64,000 nucleotides of DNA from an uncultured Eubacteriales bacterium (lineage in GTDB: Bacteria; Bacillota; Clostridia; Oscillospirales; CAG-272): contig CAKXXW010000002.1 of the NCBI GenBank assembly GCA_934378145.1, positions 52,596 to 116,595 of the forward strand. Direction: 5' to 3'. This document shows positions 10,907 to 19,592 of this stretch, piece by piece (the stretch's first letter is position 1; each line of letters begins with the position of its first letter). The notes beneath the pieces are model-generated. The model saw only the letters and a list, made by a program, of their open reading frames with translations. It had not been told where the DNA came from and ran no database searches. The translations under genes were made by a program, and so were the position numbers.

Positions 10907-11764
10907 ATGGCAGATTGCAGATTCCCCATCGGCAATCAGGCAAGAGACAATATCTGCATAGAGGCAAACAGGATCCTTGATTCCTGCCGCGACCGCGATT
11001 GCTTCGATAATTCCCGTGTATATCTCACGGCGACCGGAAACGATCTTATCGAACGCACGGGGACCGTCCGCACACGCTACGCCGAGATCCTCGGAACAGC
11101 GATAGGCGTTGATCCCATACAGTTCAACCGCGGATTCTATTCTGTCTCGATAAGATATTATATCAAGCTCACCTGCGAAGCCTGCGTAAATCCCGGAAAT
11201 CCGCAGGAATTCGAGGGCATCGCAGTCCTTGACAAGAATGTCGTGCTTTACGGCGGAGAGACCGGCGCATGCGTATTCCGCAGCACTCCCGGAACGGGCT
11301 TCTGCGCCCCTACCGAGCTTTGCACCGGAGCCGCAAACGCCCCCGGCGCCGTCATCGAAGCGGTCGATCCCATCGTTCTCGATCTCAGGGTCGTCGACAC
11401 TTCCTGCACTCCCTGCAAGCCTTGCAAGCCCTGCGGCTGCGGTTGCGGAGGAAGCACGGTCGGCACGGTCACAGAGATCCCCGAGGTTATTGCCGCGTCG
11501 CTTGACGGCGATATAGTTGAGGGCGGCGACCGTGTTCTGTTTGCGACCGTCGGACTCTTCTCGATAGTGAGACTCGTCCGCCCCGCGCAGTACATGATAA
11601 ACGCGACCGAGTACACCGTTCCCGACAAGGAATGCTTCGAGCCGAAAGAATCCGATCCCTGCGGTGTATTCCGCAACATGGCGTTCCCCGTAAGCGAATT
11701 CGGTATAACCACGGTACCGACTCCGCCTCAGGGAGACAGACCCACAAAGCGCTGCGGCTCATAA
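10907..11764 (+). CDS. Cysteine-rich protein of unknown function
   Basis: A 285-residue protein with no signal peptide or membrane segment. Cysteines are frequent and paired: DSCRDRDC near the N-terminus, KLTCEAC in the middle, and a CTPCKPCKPC run followed by CGCGCGG at about 168-184. The N-terminus (FPIGNQARDNICIEANRIL) looks like a conserved clostridial family I cannot name. A GGAGG precedes the ATG. The upstream 215 bases hold no clear SigA promoter, only CATACATAA near 10840, which weakly resembles a late sporulation -10. A spore-coat role is a guess based on composition and on the adjacent pdaA-like gene. Confidence 0.75.
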   Translation: MADCRFPIGNQARDNICIEANRILDSCRDRDCFDNSRVYLTATGNDLIERTGTVRTRYAEILGTAIGVDPIQFNRGFYSVSIRYYIKLTCEACVNPGNPQEFEGIAVLDKNVVLYGGETGACVFRSTPGTGFCAPTELCTGAANAPGAVIEAVDPIVLDLRVVDTSCTPCKPCKPCGCGCGGSTVGTVTEIPEVIAASLDGDIVEGGDRVLFATVGLFSIVRLVRPAQYMINATEYTVPDKECFEPKESDPCGVFRNMAFPVSEFGITTVPTPPQGDRPTKRCGS

Positions 11765-11775
11765 CCGCGAAAAAA

Positions 11776-11817
11776 GGAGCTATCGCGCGTCTGCGCGATA
11801 GCTCCCGATGTTTTTTT
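11776..11817 (+). terminator. Rho-independent terminator
   Basis: Perfect 13-bp stem (11776-11788 with 11793-11805), GTCT loop, then a run of seven T, 12 bases after the stop of the Cys-rich gene; it also lies just past the convergent vanZ-like gene. Confidence 0.9.
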
Positions 11818-12274
11818 ATCTCTCCGGTCTTTTTGACTTCGCCTTTGCCGCGAAAGTTATTGCCCGTATTCCGAGAAGCAGTGCGATACCGAACACAGCG
11901 CCCGAAATATCGAGCCAGACATCCTGCACCTGCGGTCCCCTGCCCGAAAATATCTGTATCGTCTCGTCGCAGAGAGCCACCGTTGCCGCGGCGAAGGTCA
12001 CATTCAGATATGCCTGAAGGCTCTTTTTTCTCATGACCCAGAGAAGCACCGAAAGCTCGGCTCCGAGCGCGGCAAACTCGGTAAAATGTGCCAGCTTGCG
12101 GACAAGCTTCCCGTTCACATTCCCCTCTCCGAAGACAAGCTCGAAAAGCGCGACGACCCGCGAGCTTTCCTTGTCCGAATCGACCTTATCCGGGATCGAG
12201 CGCGAAAATATGAATATCACGGTCAGTGCCGTGAGAATACAGACTATAATAAGAGGTATCCTTGCTTTTGTCAT
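11816..12274 (-). CDS. VanZ-family membrane protein
   Basis: A 152-residue protein with about four membrane helices. The VanZ signature is present: RKLAHFTEFAALG, CDETIQ and QVQDVWLDISGA. VanZ proteins confer low-level teicoplanin resistance in some enterococci, but most genomic homologues have no proven role. I place the start at 12274 (MTKARIPL, after GGGGAC); a longer frame to 12334 would run into the promoter. Monocistronic. Confidence 0.88.
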   Translation of the reverse strand: MTKARIPLIIVCILTALTVIFIFSRSIPDKVDSDKESSRVVALFELVFGEGNVNGKLVRKLAHFTEFAALGAELSVLLWVMRKKSLQAYLNVTFAAATVALCDETIQIFSGRGPQVQDVWLDISGAVFGIALLLGIRAITFAAKAKSKRPER

Positions 12275-12305
12275 TTTTGTCCCCGCCGTTCCCTTTTTTG
12301 ATCTT

Positions 12306-12334
12306 ATGATACAGCAACGCGGGTCCCTTGTCAA
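12306..12334 (-). promoter_or_regulatory. SigA promoter of the vanZ-like gene
   Basis: TTGACA, 17-base spacer, TATCAT on the minus strand, about 30 bases upstream of the start. Confidence 0.75.
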
Positions 12335-12383
12335 GTATTCTTTGTTTTTTATGTGTAGCGAAAGTGAAATTTGAGTCTTTTGC

Positions 12384-12412
12384 TTGCAACGCGGGGCTTT
12401 ATATGGTATAAT
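12384..12412 (+). promoter_or_regulatory. SigA promoter of the exported trigger-factor-like operon
   Basis: TTGCAA, 17-base spacer, TATAAT ending 33 bases before the start at 12446. Confidence 0.78.
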
Positions 12413-12445
12413 GATATAAATATTTTTTTATGAAGGAAACCGGAT

Positions 12446-13708
12446 ATGAAAAAAAGAACTCTCATGATGCTTGCGGCGGGATGCCTTGCCGCTGTTACAC
12501 TGCTGTCTTCATGCGGCTCATGCACGATAACCAAGCCCGATGACGGAAGCGGTACGGTAACATCCGACGACGGCAACTCATCAAATGACGAGCACCCGGT
12601 AATAGACTTTTCAAAGGAAGATATAACAAAATATATCGTTCTCGGCGATACAAAAGGACTCAAACTGACCTACAATGTCGGTATCACCGAAGAGCTTCTC
12701 GACGATACGATGAAAACCATCGCAAAGAACAACGGATATTACACCGAGCTTATCACCGATCGCGTAACGGCGAAAGGCGATGTACTCGTGATAGACTTTG
12801 AAGGCACCATGGACGGTGAGCGTTTCGAGGGCGGCTCTGCCGAAAACAAGACCATTTCGCTCACCGAAAGCACAGGTTATATCGAGGGCTTTGACAAGGA
12901 TCTCTACGGAGTCGAAGCAGGCACCGTCGTGAACACCGAGGTCACCTTCCCCGACAACTACTATGAGGGACTTGCCGGCAAAAAGGCAGTCTTCAAGATA
13001 ACCGTCAAGGGCATCGTAAAGGAATTCGGCTTCACCGACGAGACAGTCAACGAATACACGAACGGCGACTACAAGACCGTTGCCGATTTCCGCGAATATT
13101 CGCGCAAGAAGATAATAAAGAGCAACCTTGAGGACTTCGACTCGGCTGTCGAGGACAAGCTCATCGACCTCATCGCCGAAGCCTCCGAGATAAAGGAGAT
13201 CCCGCAGGCGCAGATAGACTACTACTATTACTCCGACTACAACAGCGCAAAAGCCTATTACGAGCAGAACAAAGAGGTACTTCAGTATCTTTACGGCATA
13301 GCCTCGTTTGAAGTCTACCTCCAGCGCATCGGAATGACCGAAAAGGCGCTCACCGACGCCTCGACAAAGGAAGCGAGAAGAGACATAATCCTCGTTGCCT
13401 ACGCAAAGGCGAACGGGATCACCGTCTCCGACGAGGAATACGAAAAGACCGTCGAAGAGATGGCGACATCTTACGGCTTCAGCTCCGTCTCAGCGCTCAA
13501 GGAGAGCTTCGGTGAGATTTACCTGAAGCTTGCGGCACTCAAGGACAAGACAATGAAGGCGATCCGCGCATCGGCAGATCTCACGACCGACTACGATGAA
13601 TATTCCTACCTTCTGAACGAAAAGGAAGAGAAAAAGGATACCGACAGCGCACCTGCCGATGACAGCAGCACCGAAGCCGAACCCGACGACAGCGTCAGCG
13701 GAGAATGA
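12446..13708 (+). CDS. Trigger-factor-like lipoprotein with FKBP-type domain
   Basis: A 420-residue lipoprotein: signal peptide and lipobox LSSC (Cys22), an acidic Ser/Asp linker to about 55, an FKBP-type prolyl-isomerase domain (about 110-190, GDVLVIDFEGTMDGERFEGG) and a helical region resembling the trigger-factor C-terminal domain (about 195-390). The C-terminus is acidic. Cytosolic trigger factor binds nascent chains; this exported form may act as a folding factor outside the membrane, like PrsA, which is an inference. It overlaps the next gene by ATGA. Confidence 0.85.
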   Translation: MKKRTLMMLAAGCLAAVTLLSSCGSCTITKPDDGSGTVTSDDGNSSNDEHPVIDFSKEDITKYIVLGDTKGLKLTYNVGITEELLDDTMKTIAKNNGYYTELITDRVTAKGDVLVIDFEGTMDGERFEGGSAENKTISLTESTGYIEGFDKDLYGVEAGTVVNTEVTFPDNYYEGLAGKKAVFKITVKGIVKEFGFTDETVNEYTNGDYKTVADFREYSRKKIIKSNLEDFDSAVEDKLIDLIAEASEIKEIPQAQIDYYYYSDYNSAKAYYEQNKEVLQYLYGIASFEVYLQRIGMTEKALTDASTKEARRDIILVAYAKANGITVSDEEYEKTVEEMATSYGFSSVSALKESFGEIYLKLAALKDKTMKAIRASADLTTDYDEYSYLLNEKEEKKDTDSAPADDSSTEAEPDDSVSGE

Positions 13709-14916
13709 AAAAAGCAAAACGCGGGCTGTGTGCGGTATCTGTCCTGCTTATCGCGCTGACCCTTGTCATGCAGTTTCCGGCTTCAGCCGAAACAAGCGGA
13801 GCCGTTGATTACTTTGCAGAAGGCTTTGACCTCTCTTCATATGTGACCGTGGGCAAGACCGACGGAATGAAGATAGTCTGCAATGTCTGGCCCGAGGAAG
13901 CCGAGATCGACGAATATTACAGTAAACTCGCCGAGCAGGGCGGATATTACGATGAGCTTACCGACCGCACGACGAAGGGCGGAGACACTCTCTGCGTCGA
14001 CTATGTCGGAAAGGTCGACGGCAATGAGGTCGACCGCGCCGAGAGAGCCTCTATAAAGCTCGTCAACGACAACGGCTATATATCGGGTTTTGATATAGGA
14101 CTTTACGGTGTCCTTCCCGGCAAGACCGTGAAAAACAGCGTGACCTACCCCGACGATTACGAGAAAACTCCCGCACTTGCCGGCAAAACGGTCGAATACG
14201 AGATAACGGTAAGATATATCTTCGATTACCGCTTCACCGACAATGATGTTTATGTCTACACGAAGGGAAAACACAAGACCGTCGGTGATTTCAGAAAATT
14301 CATCGGCGAATACCTTGCCACCGACAGGCTGAAGAACTACGCCTCGACGCTCTACGGACTCGTTTCGGACGAGATACAGGTGCGTTCGACCTTCACCGAC
14401 AAGGCATTGCCGGAAGAACAGATAACCTTTTATATCAATTGGACAAAGGGAAATTCCGATACAGAGAACACCGATGAGGAGCTTCGCGCCCTCGCCGCGC
14501 TCCAGGTGCGCGAGGATCTCTGCCTTGCCGCATATCTGAAACAGAACGGCGTTACCTTTGACGATGCACTTTACAAAAAAGAGCTGAAGACTCAGGCCGA
14601 CTCCGCCGATGTCGATACCGACGCCCTTGAAGAATACTACGGCGGAAGGGATTACTGCCGCATAGCGCTCATGAAGGGTTACGCGATCCGCTACGCGCTC
14701 GAAAGGGCAGATGTCACGACCGACCGCGAGCAATATCTCTACCTTATCGAAAGCGGTACTGTCTCCGATACCGGCAGAGTGACCTATAATCCCGGTCAGA
14801 GCGGTGATAATAACGACGCCAACCTTTATATAGTGATAGGTGCGGTCTCTGTCGCCGCGCTTGCCGTTGCCGCCGTCGCGGCGGTGTTTATCGTAAAGAA
14901 AAAACGGAGAAAGTAA
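13705..14916 (+). CDS. Second trigger-factor-like exported protein with C-terminal membrane anchor
   Basis: A 403-residue paralogue of the preceding gene. It has a signal peptide (about 1-28, ending ASA), an FKBP-like segment (GDTLCVDYVGKVDGNEVDRA, about 92-111), the helical C-terminal region, and then a membrane helix (about 372-396) followed by KKKRRK. Unlike its neighbour it is anchored by this C-terminal helix rather than by lipid. The FKBP segment is more diverged, so isomerase activity is uncertain. Four-base overlap upstream; the next gene begins directly after its stop. Confidence 0.83.
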   Translation: MKKAKRGLCAVSVLLIALTLVMQFPASAETSGAVDYFAEGFDLSSYVTVGKTDGMKIVCNVWPEEAEIDEYYSKLAEQGGYYDELTDRTTKGGDTLCVDYVGKVDGNEVDRAERASIKLVNDNGYISGFDIGLYGVLPGKTVKNSVTYPDDYEKTPALAGKTVEYEITVRYIFDYRFTDNDVYVYTKGKHKTVGDFRKFIGEYLATDRLKNYASTLYGLVSDEIQVRSTFTDKALPEEQITFYINWTKGNSDTENTDEELRALAALQVREDLCLAAYLKQNGVTFDDALYKKELKTQADSADVDTDALEEYYGGRDYCRIALMKGYAIRYALERADVTTDREQYLYLIESGTVSDTGRVTYNPGQSGDNNDANLYIVIGAVSVAALAVAAVAAVFIVKKKRRK

Positions 14917-15801
14917 ATGTTCGGTTATGTAAGACCTTTTGTACCCGACCTTCGGGTGCGGGAAAACGAATATTACCGTTCGGTATATTGCGGACTCTGC
15001 CGCTCTCTCGGAAAATGCACCGGCTGTGCATCAAAATTCACACTGAATTATGACTTCGTATTCGCGGCGCTTTTCCGGATGGCTGTCACGGGAGAAACTC
15101 CCGAGCTTTCGGAATACCGCTGTGCCGCGCATCCGGCAAAAAAGCAGTTCGTCGCAAAGCCCTGCGCGTCGCTTGATTTTGCCGCGCGGGCGGGGATACT
15201 CCTGTCATACGAGAAGGCACTTGACGACACGGTCGACGAAAAAGGATCAAAACGGCAGAAGGCAAGGCTACTTCTCACCTCCCTTTCCGGTATGGAGAAG
15301 AAGGCATCGGCGGCACTCCCCGGTGCGGGAGAAGCTCTGCGCAAAAGCCTTTCGGAGCTTTCCGAGGTAGAAAAAAAGGCAATGCCGTCGGTCGATGTTC
15401 CGGCTGACATATTCGGACAGGCGCTCGCCGACCTGCTCTCCTACGGACTTGACGGAGACGCAAAAAGGCTGACCTTCTCCGCCGGACGCTCGCTCGGCAG
15501 ATGGCTCTACATCATAGATGCCGCAGACGATCTCGCTGATGATGTGAAAGCCGGGCGCTTCAATCCCTTTGCCCTTCTCTACGGGACAGGCACACTTGAC
15601 GAAGAAAAAAAGGCTGACATTTTCAATGCGCTGACGGCCGAGCTTATGAAGCTCGACGCAACATTTGACCTGATAGAACAAAAAGAAGAACAGCGCGAAA
15701 TTTTCGGACTGCTCGGCAATATAATTCATCTGGGGATGCCCGATGCCGCACAGCGGGTTCTCTATTCGGATATCGGAGGTAAAGACAAGGCTTATGAATG
15801 A
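14917..15801 (+). CDS. DUF5685 family protein
   Basis: A 294-residue protein beginning MFGYVRPFVPDLRVRE and YCGLCRSLG, the hallmark of DUF5685. The N-terminal cysteines (CGLC and CTGC at about 25-40) suggest a metal or disulfide site. The body is alpha-helical with the acidic patch IDAADDLADD, reminiscent of an isoprenoid-synthase-like fold, but no function is established. DUF5685 followed by a J-domain gene is a recurrent pair in Clostridia. Starts at the base after the upstream stop. Confidence 0.85.
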   Translation: MFGYVRPFVPDLRVRENEYYRSVYCGLCRSLGKCTGCASKFTLNYDFVFAALFRMAVTGETPELSEYRCAAHPAKKQFVAKPCASLDFAARAGILLSYEKALDDTVDEKGSKRQKARLLLTSLSGMEKKASAALPGAGEALRKSLSELSEVEKKAMPSVDVPADIFGQALADLLSYGLDGDAKRLTFSAGRSLGRWLYIIDAADDLADDVKAGRFNPFALLYGTGTLDEEKKADIFNALTAELMKLDATFDLIEQKEEQREIFGLLGNIIHLGMPDAAQRVLYSDIGGKDKAYE

Positions 15802-16423
15802 TCCCTACAAGGTACTCGGCGTCGAACGCACGGCGACCGATGACGAGATAAAACAGGCGTACCGGAACCTTGCGCGCAAATATCATCCCGATAAATACAG
15901 GGATTCCGACCTTGCCGATATGGCGACCGAAAAGATGAAAGAGATCAACGCCGCCTATGAGGAGATACGCGACGAGCGCTCGGGAAAGAAAGCGCAGTCA
16001 TCGTCTTCATCGTCGTCCTACTCGTACTCCTCGGGACCGAAAGTCGACAGTGAGGGGGGCACCGGCAGCGAGCTTTACCGTAATATAAGAATAGCCATAA
16101 ACAACCGTCAGATCGACCGCGCCGAATACCTGCTCTCTACCGTTCCGGCGGACAAGCGCGACGCCGAATGGTACTTCCTCAGCGGCGCCGTCCAGATCGC
16201 AAGGGGTCACTATGTCGACGCGCAGAACTGTTTTGACAAGGCATGCGCCATGGATCCCTACAATCAGGAATACGCCGCGGCGCGAGATAACCTGAAAAAT
16301 CACACTCAGCAATATAACAGGACCTACTACACGACCTCAAGGAGCGGCTGCTCGCTTTGCAGCATCTGCTCGACCCTTGCCTGCGTCAACTGCTGCTGCA
16401 ATCTATTCGGTGGATGCAGATGA
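15794..16423 (+). CDS. J-domain protein with TPR-like middle and cysteine-rich tail
   Basis: A 209-residue co-chaperone-like protein. Residues 1-65 form a J domain with HPD at 31-33. A serine/tyrosine linker (about 75-90) and a TPR-like helical region (about 100-180) follow. The last 25 residues contain eight cysteines, including CCC. It has no zinc-finger or CTD of DnaJ itself. The start at 15794 follows GGAGGT and overlaps the upstream gene by 8 bases. The J domain implies a DnaK partner; the Cys tail may bind metal or associate with the membrane (inference). Confidence 0.88.
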   Translation: MNDPYKVLGVERTATDDEIKQAYRNLARKYHPDKYRDSDLADMATEKMKEINAAYEEIRDERSGKKAQSSSSSSSYSYSSGPKVDSEGGTGSELYRNIRIAINNRQIDRAEYLLSTVPADKRDAEWYFLSGAVQIARGHYVDAQNCFDKACAMDPYNQEYAAARDNLKNHTQQYNRTYYTTSRSGCSLCSICSTLACVNCCCNLFGGCR

Positions 16424-16965
16424 GCCGCACGGCAAAAAAGACAAAGTGTATAGCGCTCTGTGCGCTCCTTGCGGCGCTCGGCGTCGCGGTGCTTTGGATA
16501 GGCTCGGTAATAGATGTGCTTGACCTCTCGGCGGCGATGTTTGCCTCGATCCTCACGGTCATTCCGGTCATAGAGTATAAAAAATACTGGCCGTGGCTGA
16601 CCTACGGGGTGACTGCCGCGGCGGCACTTCTTCTCCTTCCGAACAAGCTGCCGGCGGTGATGTACCTGCTCGCCGGATACTACCCGATAGTCAAATCAAA
16701 GCTCGAAAAGCTCAGAAGACCGATCTTATGGACGCTGAAATTCCTGCTTTTCAATCTCTCGCTCGCCGTGACGGTGATCTTTTGCCGACTCTTTCTGCCT
16801 TCGGTCGATCTCTCACTCATTCCCGGGATCGGAGGCGTGTGGAACTATATGATACTCTTCGCCGTCGGGAACGGAATGTTCTTCCTCTATGATCTCATGC
16901 TGTCGAAGATGATCCTGCTCTATATCATAAAGCTCCGGAAAAAGCTCGGAATGAAAGACAACTAA
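16420..16965 (+). CDS. Polytopic membrane protein, ECF S-component-like, function unknown
   Basis: A 181-residue protein with about five membrane helices, starting at an ATG that overlaps the upstream stop. The layout (short basic N-terminus, ALCALLAALGVAVL, LLLLPNKLPAVMYLLAGYYPIVK) resembles small clostridial proteins related to ECF substrate-binding components, but I cannot name a substrate and no EcfA/T gene is near. It closes the five-gene operon that begins at 12446. Confidence 0.75.
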   Translation: MSRTAKKTKCIALCALLAALGVAVLWIGSVIDVLDLSAAMFASILTVIPVIEYKKYWPWLTYGVTAAAALLLLPNKLPAVMYLLAGYYPIVKSKLEKLRRPILWTLKFLLFNLSLAVTVIFCRLFLPSVDLSLIPGIGGVWNYMILFAVGNGMFFLYDLMLSKMILLYIIKLRKKLGMKDN

Positions 16966-16995
16966 AAAAAGCTCCGAAAAAATCGGAGCTTTTTT
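16966..16995. terminator. Bidirectional terminator
   Basis: 12-bp A/T-flanked stem around GCTCCGA (16966-16977 with 16983-16994), AAAAA loop; A and T tracts on both sides serve the upstream plus operon and the convergent isomerase gene. Confidence 0.85.
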
Positions 16996-17006
16996 AGTTG
17001 CTTAAA

Positions 17007-17975
17007 TTACGCCCAGCTCATGGTGCGGGGCTTATCCTCGGTCATTACGATGGGCTTCAGGAATTCGACAGCCTTCCGGAGTCCCTCGTCGATCGTCATA
17101 ACGCTGTCCTCGTGTTCGATCGACAGCACTCTGTCGTATCCGCAGAGGCGGAGGTTCGATACAAGGTCACGCCAATAGGACTCGCCGTTTCCGTAGCCGA
17201 CGGTGCGGAATACCCACGCGCGGTTAAGCTCGTCGCTGTAATGCTTCGTGTCAAGCACGCCGTTTGCCGCCGTGTTGTATTTGTCGATCTTCGTGTCCTT
17301 CGCGTGGACATGATAAATGGCACCCTTGAGGTAGCGCGCCGCGGCAACGGGATCTATTCCCTGCCAGATGAGGTGCGACGGATCAAGGTTCGCGCCAAGC
17401 ACCGGGCTGACCTCGTTTCTGAGCTTCAGGCAGGTCTCGGGGTTATATACGCAGAAGCCGGGGTGCATCTCGAAGGCTATGTGAGTGACGCCGTGAGCCT
17501 CGGCAAAAGCGGCGGTCTTCTTCCAATAGGGTATCAGCTTCTCGCTCCACTGCCAATCGCGTATTTTGAGGAAATCCTCGGGCCACGGGCATGTGACCCA
17601 GTTCGGGTACTTTGAGCCTTCGCTGTCGCCGGGGCAGCCCGAAAATCCCACTACGGTGTCGATGCCGAGCTTCTCGGCAAGCAGAACGGCGTTTCTGAAA
17701 TCCTTATCGTAAGCCGCCGCAGTCGCCTCGTCGGGATGTACGGGGTTTCCGTGTGCCGCGAGAGCGCAGATCTCGACATCAAATTTCTTGAAGGTATCGA
17801 CGAAAGCGTTGAACTTCGCCGTATCGGCGAGAAGCTCTTCGGGGTTGCAGTGAGCCTTTCCGGGGTAGCCGCCGGCTCCCATTTCAACGGTATGTACACC
17901 GAGTCCGGTTATCGTTGTCAGCGATCCCTCAAGGGTCCTCGCCGCATAAAGATTTTCAAGTACACTGAGTTTCAT
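17007..17975 (-). CDS. Sugar phosphate isomerase/epimerase-like TIM-barrel protein
   Basis: A 322-residue xylose-isomerase-like (AP endonuclease 2 superfamily) protein. Metal-ligand elements are visible: FEMHPGFC (Glu), NLDPSHLIW (Asp/His), HVHAKDTK and SIEHED (Glu). Members interconvert or epimerise sugars and inositols. It is the last gene of a Gfo/Idh - small protein - isomerase operon, a pairing typical of catabolism of oxidised or unusual sugars. The substrate is unknown. Confidence 0.88.
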   Translation of the reverse strand: MKLSVLENLYAARTLEGSLTTITGLGVHTVEMGAGGYPGKAHCNPEELLADTAKFNAFVDTFKKFDVEICALAAHGNPVHPDEATAAAYDKDFRNAVLLAEKLGIDTVVGFSGCPGDSEGSKYPNWVTCPWPEDFLKIRDWQWSEKLIPYWKKTAAFAEAHGVTHIAFEMHPGFCVYNPETCLKLRNEVSPVLGANLDPSHLIWQGIDPVAAARYLKGAIYHVHAKDTKIDKYNTAANGVLDTKHYSDELNRAWVFRTVGYGNGESYWRDLVSNLRLCGYDRVLSIEHEDSVMTIDEGLRKAVEFLKPIVMTEDKPRTMSWA

Positions 17976-17998
17976 ATGATCTTCCCTTTCTTATTGGT

Positions 17999-18397
17999 TT
18001 ATTTTACCTCATAAATATATTCGCGGTTGCGGAGCGCCTCCATGATATTCCGCATTTCCGCCAGCGCAGCCGCTTTATTTTCGTATTTTCCGACCTGCAC
18101 CTGCGTATTGACGCTCAAAACGCTTATGGCATACGGCTCCTCACCCTTTTTTATGCGATATGCATGAGCGTGTACGAACGGAACGAGTCGCTTGCCGTCC
18201 TGCGACAGCACATACATGACAGCGCCGCCGGTACCGATATTGGCATTCTGCATGGCGTCATCAACGGCACTTTCAACAGCACTTTCAACGGCACTTTCAA
18301 CAGCACCTTCGACGGTACTCTCTATCGAATCGCAGAGGTCATCGAGCTTTTCGTTCAGCTCATCAATGGCTTCTTTAAGTTCGTTTATGTCACACAT
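17999..18397 (-). CDS. Small protein with tandem (V-E-S-A) repeat, unknown
   Basis: A 132-residue protein between the Gfo/Idh and isomerase genes. The N-terminal half is acidic and helical, with several tandem copies of VESA/VEGA (about residues 28-45) encoded by near-identical 12-base repeats. The C-terminal half (GGAVMYVLSQDGKRLVPF, QVQVGKYENKAAALAEM) reads as a small beta-alpha domain. No signal peptide. AGGGAG precedes the ATG. Only a few bases separate it from the upstream gene, so it is part of the operon. I do not recognise the family. Confidence 0.72.
   Translation of the reverse strand: MCDINELKEAIDELNEKLDDLCDSIESTVEGAVESAVESAVESAVDDAMQNANIGTGGAVMYVLSQDGKRLVPFVHAHAYRIKKGEEPYAISVLSVNTQVQVGKYENKAAALAEMRNIMEALRNREYIYEVK
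18255..18315 (-). repeat. 12-bp tandem repeat inside a coding region
   Basis: Four to five imperfect tandem copies of a 12-base unit (plus strand GGCACTTTCAAC and variants) encode the VESA repeat of the small protein; copy number could vary by slippage in steps that keep the frame. Confidence 0.75.
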
Positions 18398-18403
18398 CTT
18401 AAT

Positions 18404-19501
18404 TCACTCCCTGTCAAATCTGTAAATATCTCCGGTCTTCGCGGAGGTGTAGATACCCTCAAGTATGCGGGTGACGACTATCGCCTGCTCGGGAAGGACA
18501 AAGGGATCCTTGTCGTTCACGACTGCGTTTATCCAGAGCCTTGCCTCGCGGTCGGCGGGGCTTTCGCCCTTCACACCGTCAAAGTAAGCGGCTCCCTTTG
18601 CGTTCATATCGGGCTTCATGACATACTGAAGATTCTGCCGCACACCGTTGATACGCACGCCGTCAAGCATATCCGCGCCCGCCTTTGTTCCGCAGACAGT
18701 GGTTATGGCTTCACGCGTGTCAAGCATATTTATCGCCCACGAGGATTCAAGGTTTATCGTAGCACCGTTTTCCATCACGACGAAGCCGAACGCCGAATCC
18801 TCGACGGTGAACTTCGCGGGATCCCAGTTGCCCCACGCATTGCCCTGATCGATCGTATCGTTCAGCGCATGATAGGTCGTACCGACGCAGTATTTCGGCT
18901 TGTAGTTGTTCATAGTCCAGAGCGTGAGGTCGAGCGCATGCGTACCGATGTCGATAAGCGGACCGCCTCCCTGCTCGTACTCATTGAGGAACACGCCCCA
19001 TGTCGGTACGGCACGGCGACGGAGCGCGGTTGCCTTCGCGTAATATATCTCGCCGAAAGTCCCCGCCTCGGCTTCGGCTTTGATAAACCTTGCGTCGGCA
19101 CGCTGGCGGCTCTGATATCCGATCGTCAGCTTCTTTCCCGTGCGGTGCGCCGCGTCGAGCATCTTCTGAGCCTCGACCGAGTTTATAGCCATAGGCTTTT
19201 CGCACATGACATGCTTCCCTGCTTCGAGCGCATCGACGGTGATGAAGCTGTGGCTGCGGTTCGGGGTCAGCACATGAACGACATCAATGCTCTTGTCCTC
19301 AAGCAGCTCTCTGTAATCGGTGTAGACCGCGCAGTCTGGCGTGCCGTACTTTTCACGTGCCTTGAGCGCCTTTTCTTCGACAATATCACAGAAGGCGACC
19401 ATCTTTACATTTTTGAGTTTTGAGAGCGCCGGCATATGTTTGCCGTTCGCTATCCCGCCGCATCCGATTATACCTACGCGGACCATGTTACTTGCATCCA
19501 T
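18404..19501 (-). CDS. Gfo/Idh/MocA-family NAD(P)-dependent oxidoreductase
   Basis: A 365-residue dehydrogenase with the N-terminal Rossmann motif GIIGCGGIANGKH (about 10-22), the family signature CEKPMAI (Lys is the usual catalytic residue) and a C-terminal GFO_IDH domain with GTHALDLTLW. It oxidises or epimerises a sugar or cyclitol. The start at 19501 has AAAGGAG just upstream; an ATG 16 codons earlier lacks one. It leads a three-gene operon ending with the isomerase. Confidence 0.92.
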   Translation of the reverse strand: MDASNMVRVGIIGCGGIANGKHMPALSKLKNVKMVAFCDIVEEKALKAREKYGTPDCAVYTDYRELLEDKSIDVVHVLTPNRSHSFITVDALEAGKHVMCEKPMAINSVEAQKMLDAAHRTGKKLTIGYQSRQRADARFIKAEAEAGTFGEIYYAKATALRRRAVPTWGVFLNEYEQGGGPLIDIGTHALDLTLWTMNNYKPKYCVGTTYHALNDTIDQGNAWGNWDPAKFTVEDSAFGFVVMENGATINLESSWAINMLDTREAITTVCGTKAGADMLDGVRINGVRQNLQYVMKPDMNAKGAAYFDGVKGESPADREARLWINAVVNDKDPFVLPEQAIVVTRILEGIYTSAKTGDIYRFDRE

Positions 19502-19548
19502 ATTTTTCTCCTTTACAAAGTGCGGATTGATTACCGCGGTTTGATTCA

Positions 19549-19576
19549 ATTATACCATACCGCGCGGATTTTTCAA
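19549..19576 (-). promoter_or_regulatory. Promoter of the Gfo/Idh operon
   Basis: TTGAAA, 16-base spacer, TATAAT on the minus strand, about 50 bases upstream of the start. Confidence 0.65.
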
Positions 19577-19592
19577 TAGCCCGCACAAAAAA

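Noticed and set aside
18255..18315. Possible CRISPR-like or satellite array
   Set aside because: Repeats are 12 bases, contiguous without spacers and in frame inside a coding region, so they are a protein repeat.
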